64,000 nucleotides of DNA from Pseudomonas putida (GTDB lineage: Bacteria; Pseudomonadota; Gammaproteobacteria; Pseudomonadales; Pseudomonadaceae), in contig NZ_BSKJ01000015.1 in the NCBI RefSeq assembly GCF_030159595.1, positions 24,816 through 88,815 of the forward strand, read 5' to 3'. Below the pieces are notes generated by a model. That model was not told the DNA's origin. It made no database searches and was given only the letters and a program-made list of their open reading frames with translations. The position numbers and the translations under genes were made by a program. Shown piece after piece: positions 8,219 through 14,880 of this stretch; positions within the stretch are counted from its first letter, which is position 1; every line of letters begins with the position of its first letter.

Positions 8219-9007
8219 TCAACGCATCCGGTTGAGCACCTGAAGCATCGCCGCCGTCTGCACATCCGGCATGCCATCGAAGCGCTGCGGGCGGAAACGC
8301 ATCTGGAACGCAGCAATCACATGGCGGGTGGCCGCATCCAGCACGCCGGTCTGCTCGATCTGATAGCCAAACCGCGCCAGTTCCTGCTGGTACCAGCCAA
8401 TGCTTGGCGGGTTGACGCTGAAATAAGCCTGCTGGCGTGCCACGGCATTGGCATCGGGCCAGATACCCAGCCCGGCGTCGGCCAGGCGCTTCCAGGGGAA
8501 CAGCGGCCCCGGGTCCAGCTTGCGTGATGGTGCGATATCACTGTGGCCAATGATGTGCCGTGGTTCGATGTTATTACGTTTGACGATGTCCTTGAGCAGC
8601 GCGATCAACGACTGGACCTGCGCTTCGCTGTAAGGGTGCCAGACCCGACCATTCGGCGTGTCGGTGAACCCCGGGTTGACGATCTCGATACCAATGGACG
8701 AAGAGTTCAGCCAGGTGCGCCCCTGCCACTGGCTATCACCGGCATGCCAGGCACGACGGTTTTCATCCACCAACTGGTACACCGTCGCCGGGCCATCGCC
8801 AATCAGGTAATGGCTGCTGACCTCACCGTGGGTGAGTAATGCCAAGGAGCGCTCCAAGGACGCATTGGTGTAATGCAGCACAACGAACTGGATACGGTTG
8901 TCCTGGTTGGCAGAGGGGTGGCTGCGGTCGATGCGCAGGCCCGTCGAGCAACCGGCGACAGACAACAGCAAAAAGGAAATCAGCGTTTTTTTAAGCGTGG
9001 AAAGCAC
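8219..9007 (-). CDS. Lipoprotein N-acetylmuramoyl-L-alanine amidase (AmiD/AmpDh type)
   Basis: Cleaves the amide bond between MurNAc and the stem peptide in the envelope. It begins at a GTG (MLSTLKKTLISF) with a type II signal ending in the lipobox SVAGC, so it is a lipoprotein. An Amidase_2 domain (about 35-180) carries zinc ligands in VVLHYTNAS and HIIGHSDIAPSRKLDPG. A C-terminal peptidoglycan-binding repeat follows (about 200-260, LARFGYQIEQTGVLDAATR). The 262-residue length fits AmiD. Because it is exported, it differs from cytoplasmic AmpD. Confidence 0.88.
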   Translation of the reverse strand: MLSTLKKTLISFLLLSVAGCSTGLRIDRSHPSANQDNRIQFVVLHYTNASLERSLALLTHGEVSSHYLIGDGPATVYQLVDENRRAWHAGDSQWQGRTWLNSSSIGIEIVNPGFTDTPNGRVWHPYSEAQVQSLIALLKDIVKRNNIEPRHIIGHSDIAPSRKLDPGPLFPWKRLADAGLGIWPDANAVARQQAYFSVNPPSIGWYQQELARFGYQIEQTGVLDAATRHVIAAFQMRFRPQRFDGMPDVQTAAMLQVLNRMR

Positions 9008-9087
9008 GTCAGTGGCCTCAGCGAATGAGCGCTACAGTATAACGTGCTCCCCATGGCTGCGCTTACCGTGGATCAGTGTTCGCAGGG

Positions 9088-11016
9088 CTAGCCCTGTTCG
9101 ACGCGGTTGCGCCCCAGCTCTTTGGCCCGGTATAGCGCCGCATCAGCGCGCTTGAGCACCTGGTCACCGCGCTCGCCAGAGCGAAACGCACCCACGCCAA
9201 TGGACGTGGTGATCACCACCCGCTCGCCCTTGAAGTGGAACGGGCAGGCTTCCACCGCTGCCCGCAGCACCTCCGCCACCTGGGCGGCGGCTGCTGGCGA
9301 CGTTTGCGGCAGCAACAGGACGAATTCCTCACCACCAAAACGGGCGATGAAGTCACGACCGCGCAGGCGTTTGCGCAGCTGATCGGCGACAATCTTCAGT
9401 ACCTTGTCTCCGGCCAGGTGCCCATAGCTGTCGTTGATACGCTTGAAGTGATCCAGGTCGAGAATCGCCATGGCCAGATGGCCGCCGTTCTCCTGCCATT
9501 CGAGTATTTCGCGTTCGACCCGCTCGCTCCAGGCCGCACGGTTGGGCAGGCCGGTGAGGGGGTCGAGCAGGGCTTTCTGGCGCTGCTCTTCCAGGTGCTC
9601 GCGATAGCCAAGCGCCTCATGCTCCATATTCGCTACCCGCTCGGAGAGCCCTTGCAGGCGGCCGGCCAGTTCCTGTTCGCGACGATCCCGCTCATGCTTG
9701 TGCTCGTCCATGGTGACCAGCAGGCCTTCCAGGCGGTTTTCCAGGATGTGCTTGAGGCTGTCCACGTCGACGGCGCCTTGCACGCTGCTTTGCAGACCGT
9801 CGACGTGCTCGCGCAGCTGGGTATCCAGCTCGCGGGCGGCGGTGCTGTTGTCGGCATGGCCGGCGCTGGCCTCGTGCAGATGGCTCTGGAAGCCTTCCAG
9901 GCGCTCATTGAGCTGCTGCAGGTAGGTTTCGAACTCGTGCTGGCCGCTGTCGGTGATGGCCAGCATAAGCACGGCCAGATCATCCAGCACCGGGATCAGC
10001 TCGTACCAGTTCAGGCCACGCGCAACCCGTCCGCGCATTTCCAGCGCTTGGGCCTTGTGCCGCTCGGGCAGGCTGAGGTCGTCGAGCAGGCCGATAAGGG
10101 TCTGCTCGATGTGCGCGGCAACCTGGCTGTAGGGCGGCTCGACTGCATAGGGCAGGGCATAGGGGCCGTCTTCGCCGAACGTCTCTTCGAGCGTGGGTGC
10201 CGGTTGTGCTGCTGCCAAGGGTTCGCTGACGGCCGCGTCGGGCGCCAGCACATCATCGTCCAGCGGTTGCTGGACGGCAGGTGTTTCAGCCGTTTCGATC
10301 AGCGCAGGGCCCTGTAGCTCCGGCTCGGGTTCGGCCGCTACGCGCGCTTCGGTGGCGAGGGCCGGCAACAGTTGCAGCGCATCCACATCGTCGGGCTGCA
10401 GGGCGTCGATACGGGGCTGCGCAACCTGAGGCGGCGCTTCGGCAGCAGGCACTGCCACCGGCACAGGCACAGGCTCGCCTTGCGGGTCATCCTCGCGGCT
10501 ACCGAACAAACGCTGCAAGAAACCGGGCCGGGCTTCTTCCTCCGGTTTACCAAGGGCCGACAGGGCACGGCCCTGCAGGCCGCTCAACTCGCCCAGCAGC
10601 GGCGGCAGATCGCGGGACTGGGCAACACCACCATCGAGCTTCTTCGCCAGCTTTTTCAACGGGCGCGAGATTTCGCTGGGCAGCGGCAGGCCTTGCAACT
10701 GACCCACCAGTGCGGTCAGCGCATCGCTGACCTGGTTCATGCGGGTTTCCCGGCGCTGTTCGGAATCCAGCACCGCTTTCTCAAGGCGCGGGATCAACCC
10801 GGCGAGGCCAGCGTCCATGTTGTCGCTGCGGATGACTTCGCGCATTTCCTTCATGCACGCGTCCACGACCTTGTCACTGCCTTCTGCAGCCAGACTGCTG
10901 CGCACCAGGCCACGACGAAGCAGGTCGAGACGGGCGTCCCACCGGCGTTCGAGCTTTTCTTGCTGCTCGATGCTTTTAAGGTACTTTTCTTTCCAGCGCT
11001 CAGCGTCTTCAGTCAT
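9088..11016 (-). CDS. GGDEF diguanylate cyclase with long N-terminal helical region
   Basis: Makes c-di-GMP from two GTP. The C-terminal GGDEF domain (about 475-640) has the active site written FGGEEFVLL. An inhibitory I-site, RGRD, lies five residues ahead of it. Metal and substrate motifs DPLTGLPNRAAW and DLDHFKRINDSYGH are intact, so it should be active and product-inhibited. The N-terminal part has a conserved helical domain (about 1-150), a Pro/Ala/Glu-rich linker (about 180-290) and a second helical region with coiled-coil character. No membrane segment is seen. I chose the ATG at 11016; a TTG at 11043 is in frame and would touch the preceding gene's stop. Confidence 0.9.
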   Translation of the reverse strand: MTEDAERWKEKYLKSIEQQEKLERRWDARLDLLRRGLVRSSLAAEGSDKVVDACMKEMREVIRSDNMDAGLAGLIPRLEKAVLDSEQRRETRMNQVSDALTALVGQLQGLPLPSEISRPLKKLAKKLDGGVAQSRDLPPLLGELSGLQGRALSALGKPEEEARPGFLQRLFGSREDDPQGEPVPVPVAVPAAEAPPQVAQPRIDALQPDDVDALQLLPALATEARVAAEPEPELQGPALIETAETPAVQQPLDDDVLAPDAAVSEPLAAAQPAPTLEETFGEDGPYALPYAVEPPYSQVAAHIEQTLIGLLDDLSLPERHKAQALEMRGRVARGLNWYELIPVLDDLAVLMLAITDSGQHEFETYLQQLNERLEGFQSHLHEASAGHADNSTAARELDTQLREHVDGLQSSVQGAVDVDSLKHILENRLEGLLVTMDEHKHERDRREQELAGRLQGLSERVANMEHEALGYREHLEEQRQKALLDPLTGLPNRAAWSERVEREILEWQENGGHLAMAILDLDHFKRINDSYGHLAGDKVLKIVADQLRKRLRGRDFIARFGGEEFVLLLPQTSPAAAAQVAEVLRAAVEACPFHFKGERVVITTSIGVGAFRSGERGDQVLKRADAALYRAKELGRNRVEQG

Positions 11017-11043
11017 GCCCGGGTCCGCAAACGGTGATGGCAA

Positions 11044-11898
11044 TTAGCTCAAGACCGGCAGCGTATCCACAGTCAATGCATCAGGCAATCGAATCTCGAC
11101 AGCAACGGGAAGGTGGTCGGAAATTGGCCGTGCCAGCACCTCGACACGCTCCAGCGTGAGGCTTGGGCTGAGCAGGATATGGTCCAGGCAACGCTGTGGT
11201 CGCCAGCTGGGGAAGGTGGCTTCGACTTGCGGGGCAATCAGGCCCAGGTCGCGCAACGGCGAGTGCTCCAGCAGGTCGGTGGCATGGGTGTTCATGTCGC
11301 CCATCAGCACCTGGTGACGGTAGCCGCCGATCAGCTCGCGGATGTAGCCCAGTTGCAGGGCGCGAGTCTTGGCGCCAAGCGCCAGGTGCATCATCACCAC
11401 GATCAGCGCATCATCGCCTTCACCAAAACGCACCAGAATCGCCCCGCGGCCGGCCGGGCCGGGCAACGGGTGGTCTTCGAGCAACTGCGGCTTCAGACGG
11501 CTGAGCACGCCATTGCTGTGCTGGGCGAAACGCCCGAGGTTGCGGTTGAGTTGCTGGTACCAGTAGGGGAAGGCCCCCAAATGCGCCAGGTGCTCGACCT
11601 GGTTGATATAACCCGAGCGCAGGCTGCCACCGTCGGCCTCCTGCAAGGCCACCAGGTCGAAGTCGCCCAGCAATTCACCGATTTTCTGCAGGTTGCCGGC
11701 ACGCCCGTTGTGCGGCAGCAAGTGCTGCCAGCTGCGGGTCAGGTAATGCCGGTAGCGCTCGGTGCTGATGCCGACCTGAATGTTGAAACTGAGCAGCCGC
11801 AGCCGACCATCCTCGGGCAGGCCAGAAGCCTGCAGGTGATGCTCGTTGACCTGCGGCTGGTGCAGGCCAATGCCACGCGTGGTTCTGAAGCGGGGCAT
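11044..11898 (-). CDS. Endonuclease/exonuclease/phosphatase (EEP) family protein
   Basis: A metal-dependent phosphodiesterase/phosphomonoesterase fold, 284 residues. EEP marks can be read in order: LLSFNIQVG (Asn), LVALQEADGG (metal-binding Glu), VVMMHLALG (His), MGDMNTHAT (Asp/Asn) and the terminal ISDHLPVAVEI (SDH). No signal peptide is present. It is cotranscribed with the diguanylate cyclase, whose coding region begins directly after its stop. The substrate is unknown; the family includes nucleases and lipid or nucleotide phosphatases. Confidence 0.82.
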   Translation of the reverse strand: MPRFRTTRGIGLHQPQVNEHHLQASGLPEDGRLRLLSFNIQVGISTERYRHYLTRSWQHLLPHNGRAGNLQKIGELLGDFDLVALQEADGGSLRSGYINQVEHLAHLGAFPYWYQQLNRNLGRFAQHSNGVLSRLKPQLLEDHPLPGPAGRGAILVRFGEGDDALIVVMMHLALGAKTRALQLGYIRELIGGYRHQVLMGDMNTHATDLLEHSPLRDLGLIAPQVEATFPSWRPQRCLDHILLSPSLTLERVEVLARPISDHLPVAVEIRLPDALTVDTLPVLS

Positions 11899-11910
11899 GG
11901 GTTACGCCGC

Positions 11911-12543
11911 TTACTTAGCGGCGCGCTCCTTGTCGATCAGCTGGTCGGCGACGTTCAGCACACCTTCCGGCCCGCCAGCGGTGCCCAGGTCGAAGCGGTA
12001 CTTGCCGTTGACCACCATGCTCGGTACGCCGGTGATTTCGTATTTCTTCGCAAGCTCCTTGGCCTGGTTGACCTGGCCCTTGATGGCGAACGAGTTGAAG
12101 GTGGCGAGGAACTTGTCTTTGTCCACGCCTTGGGTGGCGAGGAAGTCGGCCATGTCGTCAGGGTCGGTCAGGCGCTTGCGCTGGTTCTGGATGGCATCGA
12201 AAACTGCCGCGTGAACCTTGTGCTCGACGCCCATGGCTTCCAGGGTGAGGAACATCTGGCCGTGTGCGTCCCATGGGCCGCCGAACATGGCCGGTACGCG
12301 CTTGAAGTTGACATCCTTGGGCAGTTTTTCGACCCATGGATTGATGACCGGCTCGAAGTGGTAGCAATGCGGGCAGCCGTACCAGAACAGTTCGACCACT
12401 TCGACCTTGCCAGGCACGGAAACCGGAACAGGGTTGCTCAGCTCGATGTATTCCTTGCCGGCGACAGGCTCGGCGGCCTGGACGGCAGTCATACCGAATA
12501 CGCTGGCAGCGACCAGCGCGGCGCTGAGAATCAGTTTACGCAT
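11911..12543 (-). CDS. dsbA: Thiol:disulfide interchange protein DsbA
   Basis: The periplasmic oxidase that forms disulfides in exported proteins. A signal peptide (MRKLILSAALVAASVFGMTAVQA) precedes a thioredoxin fold whose active site is CPHC in FWYGCPHCYHFEP. The cis-Pro loop TGVPSMVVNG is intact. The length of 210 residues is typical. It lies 12 bases ahead of the EEP gene and downstream of the cytochrome c4 terminator. Likely clients nearby include the cytochromes c and the two-cysteine periplasmic domain of the EAL protein. Confidence 0.95.
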   Translation of the reverse strand: MRKLILSAALVAASVFGMTAVQAAEPVAGKEYIELSNPVPVSVPGKVEVVELFWYGCPHCYHFEPVINPWVEKLPKDVNFKRVPAMFGGPWDAHGQMFLTLEAMGVEHKVHAAVFDAIQNQRKRLTDPDDMADFLATQGVDKDKFLATFNSFAIKGQVNQAKELAKKYEITGVPSMVVNGKYRFDLGTAGGPEGVLNVADQLIDKERAAK

Positions 12544-12639
12544 GCTTTACTCCTGAGCATTCATAGGTCGCCTCGGCGCGACCTGCATTGAGACAGGCCG
12601 GGCCAGGCCCGAGTTCTGTAGTGTAACGGCTGCGGACGC

Positions 12640-12665
12640 AAAAAAGGGCGGTCCGGCCGCCCTTT
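12640..12665 (-). terminator. Rho-independent terminator after cytochrome c4
   Basis: Read leftward, a 9-bp perfect stem AAAGGGCGG/CCGCCCTTT with a five-base loop runs into a T tract (six T including stem bases). It lies about 30 bases past the cytochrome c4 stop and before dsbA, so it separates the two transcripts. Confidence 0.85.
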
Positions 12666-12694
12666 CATCATTGGCCTACAACATTAACTGAGAG

Positions 12695-13312
12695 TTAATG
12701 CAGGCCCTGGATGTAGCTGGCCAACGCCTCGATGTCGTGGTTGCTCAGCTTGCCGGCGATGGTGCGCATGGTCATCGCATCGCCATCGTTGGTACGGTTG
12801 CCTTCGCGGAAGTCCGTGAGCTGCTTGGTCACATACTGCGAATGCTGCCCACCCAGGTGCGGGAAGCCGGCCAACGCGATGCCCCCGCCGTTGGGGGAGT
12901 GGCAGCCGGTGCAGGCCGGCATGCCTTTCTCCAGATCGCCGCCGTTGAACAGCGCACGGCCACGCTCGACCAGCTTGGGATCGGCGGCACCCACGCTGCC
13001 TTTCTGGCTGGCGAAGTAGGCGGCGATGTCGGCCAGATCCTGGTCACTGAACGCGGCCAGCATACCGGTCATTTCCAGCACGGTACGCTTGCCCGACTTG
13101 ATGTCGTGCAGTTGTTTTTCCAGGTAACGCTGGCCCTGACCGGCCAGTTTAGGGAAGTTCGGTGCCAGGCTATTGCCGTCGGGGTTGTGGCAGGCGCCAC
13201 AAACGGCCGTCTTGGCCTGGCCGGCGGCGGCATCGCCTTTGATAGGTTGCGCAGCAGTGGCCGCACCTGCGACACCCAGGGTCAACAGCAGACTCACGAC
13301 TAGTTTGTTCAT
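12695..13312 (-). CDS. Cytochrome c4 (diheme)
   Basis: A periplasmic electron carrier between the bc1 complex and terminal oxidases. A signal peptide (MNKLVVSLLLTLGVAGAATA) precedes two tandem cytochrome c domains with CxxCH motifs CGACH (about residue 38) and CTGCH (about 137). Each has a distal Met in a family-typical context (EMTGMLAAFSD; AMTMRTIAGKL). The length of 205 residues fits. It is followed by a strong terminator, so it may be monocistronic or share a promoter with the c5 gene 31 bases upstream. Confidence 0.93.
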   Translation of the reverse strand: MNKLVVSLLLTLGVAGAATAAQPIKGDAAAGQAKTAVCGACHNPDGNSLAPNFPKLAGQGQRYLEKQLHDIKSGKRTVLEMTGMLAAFSDQDLADIAAYFASQKGSVGAADPKLVERGRALFNGGDLEKGMPACTGCHSPNGGGIALAGFPHLGGQHSQYVTKQLTDFREGNRTNDGDAMTMRTIAGKLSNHDIEALASYIQGLH

Positions 13313-13343
13313 CAGCTAATCCAACACGGCTAAGGGTGAAATG

Positions 13344-13646
13344 TTATGTATCGGGACTGCCGCTCATCCAAAGGATGACCAAACGGTAGTCCTCGGCACT
13401 GCAGTCCATGCACAATCCACGCGGCGGCATAGCCTTGAAACCCTGGGTCACATGCTTCACCAGTACCTCCATGCCTTGCGCCAGCCTTGGCTCCCAAGCT
13501 GCCCGGTCACCCCGTCTGGGTGCCTGCGGCAACTGCCCGGTGTGACAGGCCGCACACGTGCGGTTGTACAACACCTCGGGATCCTGTGTAGCCTGTGCGC
13601 TGAAAACCGGCAGGAACATACCGACAGCAAGCAGCCATTTCGCCAT
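13344..13646 (-). CDS. Cytochrome c5 family monoheme protein
   Basis: A small exported electron carrier of 100 residues. A signal peptide (MAKWLLAVGMFLPVFSAQA) is followed by the heme site CAACH near residue 32, the axial-ligand region AMPPRG, and the second cysteine pair partly kept as GLCMDCS, typical of cytochrome c5. It precedes cytochrome c4 on the same strand, the usual arrangement in pseudomonads. Confidence 0.88.
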   Translation of the reverse strand: MAKWLLAVGMFLPVFSAQATQDPEVLYNRTCAACHTGQLPQAPRRGDRAAWEPRLAQGMEVLVKHVTQGFKAMPPRGLCMDCSAEDYRLVILWMSGSPDT

Positions 13647-13759
13647 GCGGAACGACCTTCAGGGTTGGGGGCCGCGCTGCGTTCTGTTGCGCGAGCTATT
13701 GTTCGACACCCCATGCTCTTTCCCCTTCGCTGGGAGAATGAGCACACAAAAACTGGGGC

Positions 13760-13769
13760 ATTATATACT
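13760..13769. promoter_or_regulatory. Candidate bidirectional -10 region between c5 and engB
   Basis: ATTATATACT gives a perfect TATAAT on the minus strand (toward cytochrome c5) and TATACT on the plus strand (toward engB). The -35 matches on both sides are weak, so this is only a candidate shared promoter in the 201-base divergent gap. Confidence 0.35.
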
Positions 13770-13847
13770 TCCGCCATCCAAACGGAAACGACACCGCTTG
13801 CCAGGCTCGGGCCTACAGAGTCAGGCAACACCCACATCGGATATCCC

Positions 13848-14480
13848 ATGCAAGTCAAGAACCCCATCCTCGGCCTCTGCCAGAAAGCCAAATTCGCCCT
13901 TAGCGCAGCCAAGGTCGAACAATGCCCGGACGACCAGGGTTACGAGGTGGCGTTTGCCGGCCGCTCCAACGCCGGCAAATCCAGCGCCCTCAACACCCTG
14001 ACCCATGCCAGCCTGGCGCGTACCTCGAAAACCCCCGGGCGCACCCAGCTGCTGAATTTCTTCAGTCTGGACGATGAACGGCGTTTGGTCGACCTGCCGG
14101 GCTACGGTTATGCAAAAGTCCCGATTCCGCTCAAGCAGCACTGGCAGAAACACCTGGAAGCCTATTTGGGCAGCCGCGAGTGCCTGCGGGGCGTGATCCT
14201 GATGATGGACGTGCGCCACCCGATGACCGATTTCGACAAGATGATGCTCGACTGGGCCAAGGCCAGCGGCATGCCGATGCACATCCTGCTGACCAAGGCG
14301 GACAAGCTGACCCACGGCGCGGGCAAGAACACCCTGCTGAAAGTGCAGTCGGAAATCCGCAAGGGTTGGGGTGATGGCGTGACCATCCAGCTGTTCTCGG
14401 CACCCAAGCGCCTGGGCGTGGAAGACGCCTACCGGGTGCTGGCGGACTGGATGGAGCTGGAAGACAAGCCTGTCGTTTGA
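13848..14480 (+). CDS. engB: Ribosome-biogenesis GTPase EngB/YsxC
   Basis: An essential small GTPase for assembly of the large ribosomal subunit, 210 residues. G1 is GRSNAGKSS, followed by the switch region SKTPGRTQLLNFF, G3 DLPGYGYAK, G4 TKAD and G5 FSAPKR. The ATG at 13848 (MQVKNPILGLCQKAKF) is the family start; the longer open frame upstream covers the divergent promoter region. It converges on polA across the small-RNA locus, the same order as polA-spf-engB in enteric bacteria. Confidence 0.95.
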   Translation: MQVKNPILGLCQKAKFALSAAKVEQCPDDQGYEVAFAGRSNAGKSSALNTLTHASLARTSKTPGRTQLLNFFSLDDERRLVDLPGYGYAKVPIPLKQHWQKHLEAYLGSRECLRGVILMMDVRHPMTDFDKMMLDWAKASGMPMHILLTKADKLTHGAGKNTLLKVQSEIRKGWGDGVTIQLFSAPKRLGVEDAYRVLADWMELEDKPVV

Positions 14481-14497
14481 AGGTTTGCTGGTCCCTT

Positions 14498-14570
14498 GTG
14501 GGAGCGGGTTTACCCGCGAATGCGGCGGTATATTCAACATCGCATTCGCGGGTGAACCCGCTCCCACAGG
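14498..14570. repeat. REP pair A (inverted)
   Basis: Two P. putida-type REP units in opposite orientation, GTGGGAGCGGGTTTACCCGCGAATG and its complement, separated by a short spacer. It lies just past the engB stop, where it can form a transcript-end hairpin. Confidence 0.88.
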
Positions 14571-14602
14571 GTTACCCACAAGCATTCGCTCAAATTCCGG
14601 GC

Positions 14603-14733
14603 AAAAAAAACCCCGGACTTCGTATGGGGAGGGGGAAGTTCGGGGTCCAAGTCCGGACCGCTAGGGCGGGGTCCAGATATCTGCCAACACTTAACACAAC
14701 ATAGGAGCATCGAAGGGCTTCACCAGCCATTCA
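14603..14733 (-). ncRNA. ersA: ErsA/Spot 42-position small RNA
   Basis: A predicted Hfq-type sRNA of about 131 nt, leftward, between polA and engB. The 3' end is a strong intrinsic terminator: an 11-bp stem (CCCCGAACTTC with GAAGTCCGGGG, one mismatch) followed by eight T at 14610-14603. A sigma-22-like promoter (14739-14766) places the start near 14733. That length and location agree with P. aeruginosa ErsA (132 nt, AlgU-dependent, syntenic with Spot 42). The 5' part is mostly unstructured around GTTGTGTTAAGTGTTGG, a plausible target-binding region. Identity rests on synteny, promoter type and length, not on an alignment. Confidence 0.75.
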
Positions 14734-14738
14734 GTTAC

Positions 14739-14766
14739 TCTGAGTTCCGCTTCACCGGTTTAGTTC
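14739..14766 (-). promoter_or_regulatory. Sigma-22 (AlgU/RpoE-like) promoter of the sRNA
   Basis: Read leftward, GAACTA-N17-TCAGA compares with the AlgU consensus GAACTT-N16/17-TCTGA (five of six and four of five). It sits six bases before the predicted start of the sRNA. A 7-bp inverted repeat (GGGCTTC at 14715-14721 and GAAGCCC at 14768-14774 on the plus strand) flanks it. Confidence 0.6.
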
Positions 14767-14777
14767 CGAAGCCCTGA

Positions 14778-14833
14778 AAACTATTTGCGATAGTTTCATG
14801 AAACTTCAGCACCACTGGCACTAGCGGTGCCAG
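14778..14833 (-). other. Hairpin cluster in the polA 3' region
   Basis: Three short hairpins follow the polA stop: CTGGCAC/GTGCCAG at 14815-14833 (7 bp), the palindrome AGTTTCATGAAACT at 14792-14805, and AAACTAT/ATAGTTT at 14778-14796 (7 bp). The last two overlap and cannot form together. None has a proper T-run, so polA may be weakly terminated ahead of the sRNA promoter. Confidence 0.45.
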
Positions 14834-14880
14834 GATCCGCATCACCACGTCGCAGATCCTACACAGCTTTCCCCGCTCAA

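Noticed and set aside
11113..12591. A 492-codon plus-strand frame over the EEP and dsbA genes
   Set aside because: It is antisense to two clear genes and shows no recognisable domain.
13341..13847. N-terminal extension of EngB
   Set aside because: The extension runs through the cytochrome c5 gene and the promoter gap; EngB proteins begin at MQVKNP-like sequence.
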